From: Candidatus Omnitrophota bacterium
Lineage (GTDB): Bacteria; Omnitrophota; Gorgyraeia; B26-G9
DNA: 51,612 nt
Reading direction: 5' to 3'
Assembly (NCBI GenBank): GCA_018817165.1
Contig: JAHITY010000059.1
Coordinates: 1 to 51,612 of the forward strand
Shown here: piece by piece, positions 1-7,782 of the stretch
Numbering within the stretch: the first letter of the stretch is position 1
How the letters are laid out: every line of letters begins with the position of its first letter
The notes under the pieces: model-generated
What the model was told of the DNA's origin: nothing
The model's database searches: none
What the model saw: the letters and a program-made list of their open reading frames with translations, nothing else
Made by a program: the position numbers and the translations under genes

Positions 1-1622
1 CCATTAAGCGTTGTTCCTGGAACTGGATCTGTAATAGTCATAAAATGATTATCAATAGTAACACTGCCTTGTTTTTCCCGGAAATTCCCCTGTCCGTCAT
101 CAGCAGTGATCCGATAAATATACTCACCATCCGGCTGGATATTGGAATTATCATCACAACCATCCCAAGGAGCATCAATATCTCCAAGCGAAACCGAAAC
201 ATTTTCCCCCATAGTTCTAATCAGATTATTATTAATATCATAAATTTTCAAGCTGATAACCGCGTCTCGATTAATACTAAAAAAGATTGTAGTATTATCA
301 AAATCATTATCAGCATTTGGACTAAAAGCATTAGGAGCAGTATACACACTATAAATATTAAATTCATCAGAGAAATTTAACGTTATGGGAACAGTATACT
401 CCTGTCTGGCCTGGTTGTTTAAGTCCTGATAAAGGGCAGAAATTGTCACCTCAACAACATCATGAGCACCAGCAGATTCATCTATAAAAAGCCAATCACC
501 ATTGGCCTGATGTTCAAACAGCACATTCGTATCAATCCAGTCCTGGGCGCCTTTTGCCCGATAGAAAAATTTTACATTGGATTCATTGGAAATGTATTCA
601 GAGGGAATAATATGATAAAAAACTTGGCTGCCAATAGTAACAATGCTATTATCTACCGGCTCAATTAAATTTAAAAACTTATTATCTACTGTAACCTGTC
701 CGGATTTAGTTTCCATCGCGCTGCTTATTTCATAAATATAAGTGCCGTCAGCAACAATATCACCTGAGGAATTTTTTCCGTCCCAAACAGCACTGTGAGT
801 ACCAGCATTTTCCGCGACATTGCTTTTTAAAACTTTGATAAGATTATGGGAATGATCATAGATATTAACGCTAATATTAGAATTTGCATTAAGCTGGTAG
901 CTAATAGTTGTTGTATCGTAGTTAGAATCAGAGTTAGGGCTAAACGCGTCCGGAGCATCAGACAAATTAGAAATCAATTGATAGCCCGTAGTATCCAGGA
1001 TAATAGTATCAGTAAAAGGTTGTGACCAGTTGCCGGCTATATCCTGGTATTTGACATAGACTGTTTTTTCTCCATCACCTGTGGTCAAAGTCCAGTTTTT
1101 GAGAGTGTTATATGGTTCAGGGGCTGAGTAGGTGATATTGTCATTGGAAAACTGCATCTGTCCTAGACCTGAATTACCATCAATGGATGATAGAGTCAGA
1201 CTTACTTCCGGGGAAGTGGTATTGACATCATCAGCATTGATCGTGATCGTTCCGGTAGGCGGAGTTGTATCAATTAGTCCTCCCTGGGTAGCTATGATGA
1301 GCTTACCGAGAGTGACTTCTCCGCTAGTAATGTTTAAGTCTCCCATAAGAACTGAGTCATCTAGACTGTTATCGGTGAAGTCCTGGTTGTAGCCGCCGAT
1401 GAGGGTTATGCTTATATTTTGATTAAAGTTACAATTCTCTGAATACCACATAGACTGGACTTGCAGCGTATCTTGGTCCTGGGCATTATCATAAGCTTGC
1501 TGAATAGAAGGGTATGTAGTTGTGTTTCCTTCTATTCTAACAGCTGCCTGAGCATAATTGGCTAGTAAGAGACAGCCTAGGATCAGGATTGCCGATTTTT
1601 TATATTTGAGGTATCTTTTCAT
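1..1622 (-). CDS. Exported surface protein with FlgD-Ig-like repeats, 3' truncated by window edge
   Basis: This frame is missing from the ORF track because it runs off the window. Translating the minus strand from ATG at 1622 gives about 540 residues with no stop. It begins with a signal peptide (MKRYLKYKKSAILILGCLLL, then ANYAQA). A parallel-repeat-like opening follows (TYPSIQQAYDNAQDQDTLQV). Next is an Ig-like stretch and at least two copies of a FlgD/gliding-motility type Ig module, recognisable by APDAFSPNSDSNYDTTTISY and APNAFSPNADNDFDNTTIFF, each followed by a WDG.DD..G....GTYIYEI-like strand. Such modules are common in large secreted or cell-surface proteins. The exact role is unknown. 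A GGGTGA stretch about 12 nt upstream may be the ribosome site. It lies 62 bp after the S74 gene in the same direction, so co-transcription is likely. Confidence 0.75.
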   Translation of the reverse strand, partial: MKRYLKYKKSAILILGCLLLANYAQAAVRIEGNTTTYPSIQQAYDNAQDQDTLQVQSMWYSENCNFNQNISITLIGGYNQDFTDNSLDDSVLMGDLNITSGEVTLGKLIIATQGGLIDTTPPTGTITINADDVNTTSPEVSLTLSSIDGNSGLGQMQFSNDNITYSAPEPYNTLKNWTLTTGDGEKTVYVKYQDIAGNWSQPFTDTIILDTTGYQLISNLSDAPDAFSPNSDSNYDTTTISYQLNANSNISVNIYDHSHNLIKVLKSNVAENAGTHSAVWDGKNSSGDIVADGTYIYEISSAMETKSGQVTVDNKFLNLIEPVDNSIVTIGSQVFYHIIPSEYISNESNVKFFYRAKGAQDWIDTNVLFEHQANGDWLFIDESAGAHDVVEVTISALYQDLNNQARQEYTVPITLNFSDEFNIYSVYTAPNAFSPNADNDFDNTTIFFSINRDAVISLKIYDINNNLIRTMGENVSVSLGDIDAPWDGCDDNSNIQPDGEYIYRITADDGQGNFREKQGSVTIDNHFMTITDPVPGTTLN

Positions 1623-1684
1623 AAACGCTTTTTGTCACCCATTTAAGTAGACGTTTTAAAAAATCAACATTCATTCTTAAGCTT

Positions 1685-2392
1685 TTATTTCATCTTTGCT
1701 TCAAGTCGTTTTATACGCTTATCTTGCGCTTCGATTAAGCGCTGCTGTTCTTTGATCGCTTCTACCAAAAGTCCCGTCAAATCTGAAGAAGCAATAGCGT
1801 AAAATTCACCTTTTTTGGTTACCACCTCAGGCACAACTTCATTCACCTCTTGAGCAATAAGGCCGACATGGGATCCTTTTGGAAAAATTTTCCCTTTTTT
1901 AATTTTTCCTTTCGAATCTTTCTTATAATCTTCCGGCAGATCCTCTTCATTCCATTCAAACTTTACTCCCCGGAGTTTCATAACCTTGTCTAATGCTCCA
2001 GATAAAGGCGCTATATTTTTCTTCAATCGCCTATCTGAATATTGATACCAAGGAGTTGTTCCCATGGCGAGCCCAGAAACAAAAAAGTAAGCACAATCAA
2101 AACTAATATTATCATTACACGCCATATTTAAATCGCTATTATATCGATATTTAATTGTTGCCTGAAGTCCGTTTGTATCAAAAAAATCTATTTGTGAACC
2201 ACATTCAGGTCCCGTCGGCATAAGCGCTAATCTAACATCATCATTATCTTTTGTTATTAATAGCTTATATAATGGATTTGGCGTACTCGAACCTACAGTC
2301 AAATCACCCATAACTTTCAAATCGCCATCTGCAGCATAAACGTTAACCGCACAAAAGAACAAGACCAAAATCAAAACAAGAACTCTTTTCAT
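1685..2392 (-). CDS. Exported protein with C-terminal S74 intramolecular chaperone domain
   Basis: I start this at ATG 2392 rather than the track's 2488, because AAGGAGAAG sits just upstream of 2392 and a clean signal peptide follows (MKRVLVLILVLFFCAVNVYA). The 2488 start would lie on the U-tract of a terminator. The 235-residue product has a short N-terminal part and then the peptidase S74/endosialidase-chaperone signature: SDRRLKKNI with the expected self-cleavage Ser near residue 119, HVGLIAQEVNEVVPEVV, and a C-terminal coiled coil (LLVEAIKEQQRLIEAQDKRIKRLEAKMK). In this family the domain trimerises and folds a beta-helical partner, then cleaves itself off. It is best known from phage tail spikes, but cellular surface proteins also carry it. 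No phage genes are nearby. The client could be its own short N-terminus. An RNA hairpin with a U-tract lies in its leader. Confidence 0.85.
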   Translation of the reverse strand: MKRVLVLILVLFFCAVNVYAADGDLKVMGDLTVGSSTPNPLYKLLITKDNDDVRLALMPTGPECGSQIDFFDTNGLQATIKYRYNSDLNMACNDNISFDCAYFFVSGLAMGTTPWYQYSDRRLKKNIAPLSGALDKVMKLRGVKFEWNEEDLPEDYKKDSKGKIKKGKIFPKGSHVGLIAQEVNEVVPEVVTKKGEFYAIASSDLTGLLVEAIKEQQRLIEAQDKRIKRLEAKMK

Positions 2393-2488
2393 AACTTCTC
2401 CTTTTATTAAGGGTAATAAATAGGTGATAATTTGATTGATAGAACTGTAGTTAGTTGTTTCATTATTTTTCTTCCATGTTTTAGGCAT

Positions 2489-2522
2489 AAAAAAAACCGC
2501 TAAGGGCTTACGCCGATAGCGG
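2489..2522 (-). terminator. GNRA-capped hairpin with U8 tract in the leader of the S74 gene
   Basis: On the minus strand CCGCTA pairs with TAGCGG, and an inner GGC-GTAA-GCC forms a GNRA-type loop. Eight T residues follow directly. This is a textbook intrinsic terminator shape. It sits about 100 nt before the S74 start codon and well beyond the closer terminator of fba, so it may be an attenuator in the leader of the S74 transcript rather than the end of fba. Confidence 0.6.
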
Positions 2523-2656
2523 ATTAAATCTTTGATTATTTTTTGTTTTCAAACAGTGAAACATCTGTATCACTTTCGTTTTGGATAAATGTCAATTAAC
2601 ATTATATTGTTTTAATAAAACATAAAGTGCGATTTTTGTCAAGAAAAAAATTTCCT

Positions 2657-2856
2657 GTAGGGGCCAGTACCTGTGTCGGCTCGTTATTGGATATATTATT
2701 TAATTGTAATTCTCTATTTTTTAGCGGGCGGCCACGGAGAGCCGCCCTTACAGGTTTTTTGACTATACCGTTTCCAAACCCGCATTGGAATGTGGTTCTG
2801 AAACACAATCATTAATAATTTTATATTGTCCCGGGCCGACAGCCATCGGCCCCTAC
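2657..2856. repeat. Cluster of three GTAGGGGC-type palindromes
   Basis: Three imperfect palindromes lie in this gap. The first starts at 2657 (GTAGGGGCC) in one orientation. The second is at about 2724-2754 (GGGCGGC...GCCGCCC then TTACAGG) and the third at 2831-2856 (CGGGCCGACAGCCATCGGCC then CCTAC), both in the opposite orientation. The same style of unit recurs at 37097-37244. The outer GTAG/CTAC ends face each other, as expected for mobile REP/MITE-like palindromes. ORFs listed by the track here are shadows of the repeat. Confidence 0.65.
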
Positions 2857-2871
2857 GATGTGTCCTTGTAA

Positions 2872-2903
2872 CAAAAAATAACCCTGCTGTTTTACCAGCA
2901 GAG
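2872..2903 (-). terminator. Intrinsic terminator after fba
   Basis: On the minus strand CTCTGCTG pairs with CAGCAGGG across a GTAAAA loop, with one wobble pair, followed by TTATTTTTTG. It lies about 60 nt after the fba stop, in the right orientation to end that transcript. Confidence 0.7.
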
Positions 2904-2964
2904 CTATTTCTTAATTTATTTTTTGCTTTGGCCATGAGCTATCAGCCACCAGATATGAGCTATT

Positions 2965-3972
2965 TTATGCTTTTCCCGCGGAACCCAGCACATTTTCGTT
3001 CTTATGCTTGTACATCGCGATCAAAGCTAAACGCGCAGGTCCTAAATATTGTCTGGGATCAAAATCACCCGGCTTATCCGTAAAATGCTTTCTGATTGCC
3101 GCGGTCATCCATAAACGGCCGTCTGAATCAATATTAACCTTACAAACTGCTGATTTGGTTGCTTTACGCAATTGTTCTTCAGGGATACCAATAGTATCTT
3201 TTAATCCCCCGCCATTTGCATTTATCATCTTTACTGCTTCAACCGGAACTGATGATGAACCATGCAGCACAATCGGGAATCCTGGAATCTTTTTTTCAAT
3301 TTCTTCTAAAATATCGAATTTCAGCGCTGGCGGAACATACACACCATCCGCGTTTTTCGTGCACTGCGATGGCTTGAATTTATTCGCGCCATGCGATGTG
3401 CCGATGGAAATCGCCAAGGAATCCACTCCGGTTCTCTGTACAAATTCAATAACTTCCGCCGGATGGGTATAAGTTGATTCCGCGGCCACAACATCATCCT
3501 CAATGCCGGCTAATACTCCTAATTCGCCTTCTACAGTCACATCAAACTGATGGGCATACTCAACTACCTTTTTAGTCAAAGCAATGTTATCTTCAAAGCT
3601 ATGATGTGAGCCGTCGATCATTACTGAAGAAAAGCCATGATCAATACAAGATTTGGCCAGTTCAAAAGTATCGCCGTGGTCAAGATGCAAACAAACCGGG
3701 ATTTCTTTTAAACCTTTTTCTTTGGCTAAATCCTTCATCATTTCCACAGCTCCCTGAGCCATATAGCGCAGCAAAGTCTGATTCGCGTATTTTCTTGCTC
3801 CGCTGGATACCTGAATAATTACCGGAGATTGCGATTCCACACAAGCAATCATAATTGCCTGAATCTGCTCCATATTATTAAAATTATATGCCGGTACCGC
3901 GTATTTACCAGCCATGGCCTTTTTGAACATTTCCCGCGTATTCGACAATCCTAAAGATTTATAGGATACCAT
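2965..3972 (-). CDS. fba: Class II fructose-1,6-bisphosphate aldolase
   Basis: This cytoplasmic enzyme reversibly splits fructose-1,6-bisphosphate into dihydroxyacetone phosphate and glyceraldehyde-3-phosphate in glycolysis and gluconeogenesis. I moved the start from 4032 to ATG 3972 because GGGAGGAAT lies just upstream and family homology begins at MVSYKSLGLSNTREMFKKA. The rejected 20-residue extension falls on a dispersed repeat. The 335-residue product has the class II zinc/catalytic motif LHLDHGD (near residues 95-101), VMIDGSHHSFEDNI, VEGELG, SIGTSHG and LHGSSSVP. It is the last gene of the long minus-strand run below ahcY, separated from it by an inverted-repeat region, and has its own terminator at 2872-2903. 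Confidence 0.95.
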   Translation of the reverse strand: MVSYKSLGLSNTREMFKKAMAGKYAVPAYNFNNMEQIQAIMIACVESQSPVIIQVSSGARKYANQTLLRYMAQGAVEMMKDLAKEKGLKEIPVCLHLDHGDTFELAKSCIDHGFSSVMIDGSHHSFEDNIALTKKVVEYAHQFDVTVEGELGVLAGIEDDVVAAESTYTHPAEVIEFVQRTGVDSLAISIGTSHGANKFKPSQCTKNADGVYVPPALKFDILEEIEKKIPGFPIVLHGSSSVPVEAVKMINANGGGLKDTIGIPEEQLRKATKSAVCKVNIDSDGRLWMTAAIRKHFTDKPGDFDPRQYLGPARLALIAMYKHKNENVLGSAGKA

Positions 3973-3995
3973 TTTATTCCTCCCTATTGTTTGTA

Positions 3996-4029
3996 TTTCT
4001 CTATTGCGTTGTGAGTATCGCGTATTGCG
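3996..4029. repeat. 34-bp dispersed repeat, copy 1
   Basis: The core GTGAGTATCGCGTATTGCG recurs at 51421-51454 in the same orientation. Over 34 bases the copies differ at three positions by my alignment. Copy 1 lies just upstream of the fba start, copy 2 just after the GGDEF gene. Confidence 0.6.
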
Positions 4030-4040
4030 CATAAAAAATC

Positions 4041-4141
4041 ATGGTTAAGGTTACGATGCCCGTTTCGTTTTGAGGTAAAGTCAATCGGCTTAAAATATTT
4101 AGCCGTAACCATTAATCATTACCGATACGGGCTTCGTTACC
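4041..4141. repeat. Nested inverted repeat between ahcY and fba
   Basis: Arm GGTTACGATGCCCGTTTCG (4049-4067) matches the reverse complement of 4123-4141 (GGTAACGAAGCCCGTATCG) at 16 of 19 bases. Inside is a hairpin CGGCT-N10-AGCCG at 4086-4105. It may end the ahcY transcript or be a small MITE-like element. No U-tract is visible. Confidence 0.5.
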
Positions 4142-4192
4142 ATTTACCTTTACCCGCTCTTTTTCTGTTTTCTGTCATCTTTTTAATTAGTA

Positions 4193-5608
4193 CTAATATC
4201 TATAGTGGTCGGGTTTATACGGACCATCTACTGGAATTTCTAAATATTCTGATTGTTCTTTGGTCAGCTTGGTCAGTTTTACCCCGATTTTTTCTAAATG
4301 CAGCCGAGCAACATCTTCATCAAGGTATTTTGGCAAACGATAAACTTTATTCTCATATTTATCTTTATTTTTCCACAGGTCAAGTTGCGCCAATACCTGA
4401 TTAGCAAATGAATTTGACATTACAAAAGACGGATGTCCGGTTGCGCAGCCCAAATTTACCAATCTGCCTTCAGCTAAAAGAAATATCGCATTTCCCTCTG
4501 GAAAAGTATATTTATCCACCTGAGGTTTAATATTAAGTTTTTTAATCTCAGGATAAGACTCGAGAGCTCCCACCTGAATTTCATTGTCAAAATGACCAAT
4601 ATTGCAGACAATTGCCTGATCTTTCATTTTAACCATGTGCTCAATGCGAATTACATCTTTATTGCCTGTGGTAGTCACATAAATATCGCCAAGCCCCAAG
4701 GTATCTTCTATAGTCTGAACTTGAAAACCTTCCATTGCTGCCTGCAGCGCGCAGATCGGATCAATCTCTGTAACAATAACTCTCGCGCCCAAACCGCGCA
4801 TAGACTGAGCAGAGCCTTTGCCCACATCACCATACCCGCAAATAACCGCCACTTTTCCGGCAATCATCACATCAGTTGCCCGTTTTATTCCATCGCATAA
4901 AGATTCACGACAACCATAGAGATTATCAAATTTAGATTTAGTTACTGAATCATTTACATTAATTGCCGGAACCAGGAGTTCGCCTCTTTCCATTAACTGA
5001 TACAAACGATGAACTCCGGTTGTGGTTTCCTCAGAAACCCCTTTCCATTGTTTTACCATTTTTGACCATTTTCCTGGTTCAGTTTTCTGCAATTTAGCCA
5101 ACAATTTAAGCAATTCAGCTTCATCATCTCCGCCGGGTTTTTTATTTAATAATGTCGTATCTTTTTCCGCGGCAGAACCTAACTGCATCATAAGCGTCGC
5201 GTCTCCGCCATCATCAACAATCAACTGCGGACCAAGGTCTTTGCCAAAAGTCAGCGCCTGATCAGTACACCACCAAAACTCCTCCAGATTTTCCCCTTTC
5301 CAAGCAAAAACCGGAATGCCAGCCTGAGCAATCGCCGCTGCCGCATGATCTTGAGTTGAAAATATATTACAACTAGCCCAGCGCACATCAGCGCCTAAAG
5401 CAACTAATGTTTCAATCAAGACTGCTGTCTGAATAGTCATATGCAATGATCCCATAATTCTTATGCCATTCAGCGGCTTGCTTTGAGCATAACGCCGGCG
5501 GATGGTCATAAGCCCAGGCATCTCCTGTTCAGCAATATCTATTTCTTTTCTGCCAAACTCAGCAAGACTTATATCTTTGACTTTGTATTTTTCAGTTAAA
5601 GCAGTCAT
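4193..5608 (-). CDS. ahcY: S-adenosylhomocysteine hydrolase (adenosylhomocysteinase)
   Basis: The enzyme hydrolyses S-adenosylhomocysteine to adenosine and homocysteine, removing the inhibitory by-product of SAM-dependent methylation. The 471-residue length matches the long form of the family. Visible signatures are [16 protein letters not shown] near the N-terminus, the [16 protein letters not shown] substrate-site block, the Rossmann NAD motif [31 protein letters not shown], and the C-terminal KPDHYRY with the conserved Lys and Tyr. An AAGGAGGAA ribosome site precedes ATG 5608. Upstream lies metK, making a local SAM cycle, separated by a 247-bp leader full of repeats. That leader shows no recognisable SAH riboswitch. 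Confidence 0.97.
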   Translation of the reverse strand: MTALTEKYKVKDISLAEFGRKEIDIAEQEMPGLMTIRRRYAQSKPLNGIRIMGSLHMTIQTAVLIETLVALGADVRWASCNIFSTQDHAAAAIAQAGIPVFAWKGENLEEFWWCTDQALTFGKDLGPQLIVDDGGDATLMMQLGSAAEKDTTLLNKKPGGDDEAELLKLLAKLQKTEPGKWSKMVKQWKGVSEETTTGVHRLYQLMERGELLVPAINVNDSVTKSKFDNLYGCRESLCDGIKRATDVMIAGKVAVICGYGDVGKGSAQSMRGLGARVIVTEIDPICALQAAMEGFQVQTIEDTLGLGDIYVTTTGNKDVIRIEHMVKMKDQAIVCNIGHFDNEIQVGALESYPEIKKLNIKPQVDKYTFPEGNAIFLLAEGRLVNLGCATGHPSFVMSNSFANQVLAQLDLWKNKDKYENKVYRLPKYLDEDVARLHLEKIGVKLTKLTKEQSEYLEIPVDGPYKPDHYRY

Positions 5609-5632
5609 TCTTATTCTTCCTCCTTAAATGAG

Positions 5633-5679
5633 CACCTGACTTACGGAGCATTTTTAGCGACGTCAAGTCAGCCAGTGCG
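5633..5679. repeat. 47-bp hairpin repeat, copy A
   Basis: This 47-bp sequence (begins CACCTGACTTACGGAGC) is repeated identically at 5735-5781. Each copy is itself an inverted repeat: CTGACTT and AAGTCAG, extended by CAC/GTG and ACG/CGT, around an ATTTTTAG-containing centre. It lies in the ahcY leader. Confidence 0.85.
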
Positions 5680-5734
5680 AATTTAGTCCGAAATGACTGC
5701 GGCCTAGCAGGCACTTTCGGAATCAATATTATTA

Positions 5735-5781
5735 CACCTGACTTACGGAGCATTTTTAGCGACGTCAAGTCAGCCAGTGCG
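5735..5781. repeat. 47-bp hairpin repeat, copy B
   Basis: Identical to 5633-5679 and in the same orientation. The 55-bp spacer holds another nested inverted repeat (TCCGAAA...TTTCGGA around CTGC...GCAG). Next to it are further hairpins TCCCGCT-N7-AGCGGGA (5786-5806) and one at 5814-5844. Confidence 0.85.
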
Positions 5782-5813
5782 CTTGTCCCGCTGTTCTATA
5801 GCGGGAAATTTAG

Positions 5814-5844
5814 CATAAGAAGCAGCGACCAGCTGCTTCTTATG
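5814..5844 (-). terminator. 13-bp perfect hairpin after metK
   Basis: CATAAGAAGCAGC pairs perfectly with GCTGCTTCTTATG around a 5-nt loop, 12 nt past the metK stop. No U-tract follows on the minus strand, so it may be a processing or stabilising hairpin rather than a strong intrinsic terminator. Confidence 0.45.
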
Positions 5845-5855
5845 AATCATTATTA

Positions 5856-7013
5856 TTAAAGCTTTGCCGCTTTTTTCAAAACAGCAGCCATATCAGTTTT
5901 TTCCCAAGTAAATTCATTTCTCCCAAAATGGCCATGACAAGCAGTTTTTTGATAAATCGGCTTTAACAAATCGAGTTTTTTAATAATTCCCTGCGGTGTT
6001 AAAGGAAAATGTTTAATTACCAATTCGGCAATTTTTCGATCATCAATTTTTCCGGTATCGCGAGTATCAACAACAACTGATACTGGGTCTTTTTTACCAA
6101 TACAATAAGCGACCTGCAGATGACAAACATCTGCTAAACCGGCAGCAACAATATTTTTAGCAATGTATCTGCCCATATAAGCTGCTGAACGATCTACTTT
6201 TGTCGGATCTTTTCCGGAAAAGGCTCCGCCGCCAACAGCGGCAAATCCACCATAAGTGTCAACCACAATTTTTCTGCCGGTCATTCCTGTATCAGACTGT
6301 GGTCCGCCAATAACAAACTTTCCCGTCTGGTTCACAAAGTATTCAGTATCTTTATCAACCCATTTGCCTAAAACCGGTTTAGCGATTTTTTCAATCATTT
6401 CTTTACGTGATTTTTCCGTGATCTGATTTTTCTTCTTATCCATTATTTCTACAGTATGCTGACAAGCTAATACCACAGCCACAACTTTTTTCGGCTTACC
6501 GTTTTCATAAGCCACAGTTACCTGCGCTTTACCATCTGGAGCTAAATATTTAAGGATTTTTTTATCTCTAACTTCTTTCATTCTAGCGCAGAGCTTTTGC
6601 GCCAGCATCAAAGGTAAAGGCATTAGTTCCGGAGTTTCCCGAGTCGCGAAACCAGTCATCATTCCCTGATCTCCCGCGCCACCTGTATTTACCCCCATAG
6701 CAATGTCCGGTGACTGAGTATTAATCGCGTTTAAAATCGCGCAGGTCTGATAATCAAAACCAAAATCCGGATGATTATATCCGATTTCTTTTACAACTCT
6801 GCGCACAACGTCATGCACATTAACAAATCCTTTGGTCGTAATTTCCCCGCCGACAATAATCATCCCCATGGTAACATAAGTTTCGCAAGCAACTCGGCTA
6901 AACTTATCCTGGCGAAGAAGTTCATCTAAAACCGCATCAGAAACCTGATCGCAAAGTTTATCAGGATGCCCGCAAGCCACTGATTCTGATGTCATTAAAT
7001 AACTTTTATTCAT
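5856..7013 (-). CDS. metK: S-adenosylmethionine synthetase
   Basis: The enzyme makes S-adenosylmethionine from methionine and ATP in the cytoplasm. The 385-residue length is normal for bacterial MetK. Signatures are the N-terminal TSESVACGHPDKLCDQVSDA (ATP-site His and Asp), GAGDQGMMTGFA, the GGGAFSGKDPTKVDRSAAY phosphate-binding block, and a full C-terminal domain ending after ACHGHFGR. GAAAGGAGAATAGGTAA precedes the ATG. It follows the nucleotidyltransferase gene by 15 bp and precedes ahcY, so synthesis of the methyl donor and removal of its product are encoded side by side. No SAM riboswitch is visible, and the short gap upstream leaves no room for one. Confidence 0.97.
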   Translation of the reverse strand: MNKSYLMTSESVACGHPDKLCDQVSDAVLDELLRQDKFSRVACETYVTMGMIIVGGEITTKGFVNVHDVVRRVVKEIGYNHPDFGFDYQTCAILNAINTQSPDIAMGVNTGGAGDQGMMTGFATRETPELMPLPLMLAQKLCARMKEVRDKKILKYLAPDGKAQVTVAYENGKPKKVVAVVLACQHTVEIMDKKKNQITEKSRKEMIEKIAKPVLGKWVDKDTEYFVNQTGKFVIGGPQSDTGMTGRKIVVDTYGGFAAVGGGAFSGKDPTKVDRSAAYMGRYIAKNIVAAGLADVCHLQVAYCIGKKDPVSVVVDTRDTGKIDDRKIAELVIKHFPLTPQGIIKKLDLLKPIYQKTACHGHFGRNEFTWEKTDMAAVLKKAAKL

Positions 7014-7028
7014 TTACCTATTCTCCTT

Positions 7029-7766
7029 TCAACCATTAAACGTTACGCTAGCATGATAAAATGTGACAATATCACCAATATCATGCCAAACCCCATTAAA
7101 TTCATATCCCAAAACCTCAGTTTTTTTACACAGCCATTTTATATAATCTCCTGATGTATCATGACAATCTTTTTCCTCAATATACTCCTTGAATAATTTC
7201 AGAACGCTGGCATTAAAATAATAAACACACATTGAAATAAGTGTGGACTTACTAGTTTTTGGTTTTTCCTGAAAATCGATTATCTTTTTTGACGCATCAA
7301 TAGTAACAACACCATAATGTTTTACCATTTCCGGATTTTTAATATCATACAGTCCCACCGCACTCATTACTTTATTTTGTTTAATAAATTTAGCGAATTT
7401 TTTCAAATCAAAAGAGAAAAGATTATCGCCTCCGATAACCATTAAGTCATCTTTAATTTTACACTTATTTATCACAAAATTTATATCACCAATAGCGCCC
7501 AAACGATCATCTTCTGAAGTAGTCTGATCATTTACCACCGTGATTTTAATTTTAGACCCGAAAGTTCGCGCCCAAGCTTCAAATTGATGAAAAAACTTAT
7601 CATTAGTTACAATAATAATCTCACTAATACCTTCAATCGTCTCTACTTTTTCAAGGATATGAGCGATAATCGGTTTTTCCTTGACCAATAATAATGGTTT
7701 TGGCCAATGTTTTGTTAAAGGGTACAATCTTGTAGCATAACCTGCAGCCAAAATTAATATTTTCAT
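7029..7766 (-). CDS. Sugar-phosphate nucleotidyltransferase, RmlA/GalU-like
   Basis: This 245-residue protein is a GT-A fold NTP transferase. The N-terminal signature LAAGYATRLYPLTKHWPKPL binds the nucleotide and supplies the catalytic Lys. MVIGGDNLF is the metal-binding strand, and YGVVTID.S..I.DFQEKP matches the sugar-site region of the glucose-1-phosphate thymidylyl/uridylyltransferase family. The protein ends soon after the catalytic domain (GVWHDIGDIVTF), so it has no left-handed beta-helix acyltransferase extension. It should make an NDP-sugar for glycan synthesis; base and sugar specificity cannot be read from the sequence. It lies 16 bp downstream of ptsI and 15 bp upstream of metK, probably in the same operon. 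Confidence 0.85.
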   Translation of the reverse strand: MKILILAAGYATRLYPLTKHWPKPLLLVKEKPIIAHILEKVETIEGISEIIIVTNDKFFHQFEAWARTFGSKIKITVVNDQTTSEDDRLGAIGDINFVINKCKIKDDLMVIGGDNLFSFDLKKFAKFIKQNKVMSAVGLYDIKNPEMVKHYGVVTIDASKKIIDFQEKPKTSKSTLISMCVYYFNASVLKLFKEYIEEKDCHDTSGDYIKWLCKKTEVLGYEFNGVWHDIGDIVTFYHASVTFNG

Positions 7767-7782
7767 TATTAGAATATCCTAT

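Noticed and set aside
1-1392. Plus-strand ORFs at 45-380, 462-668 and 1132-1392.
   Set aside because: They are shadows of the minus-strand frame 1-1622, which has a signal peptide and repeated Ig-like modules.
1685-2392. Prophage remnant suggested by the S74 domain.
   Set aside because: The protein has a signal peptide and the neighbours are a surface protein and housekeeping genes; no phage genes are visible.
2602-3083. Several ORFs of 60-85 codons on both strands.
   Set aside because: They run through the palindromic repeat cluster, the fba terminator and the fba 3' end in other frames.
5633-5781. CRISPR-like arrangement of two identical repeats with a 55-bp spacer.
   Set aside because: Only two copies, the repeat is 47 bp with long internal pairing, the spacer is itself palindromic and no cas genes are nearby.
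5609-5855. Possible SAH or SAM riboswitch in the leader of ahcY.
   Set aside because: The region is explained by two identical 47-bp hairpin repeats and other simple hairpins. None of the conserved cores of SAH or SAM aptamers is visible.
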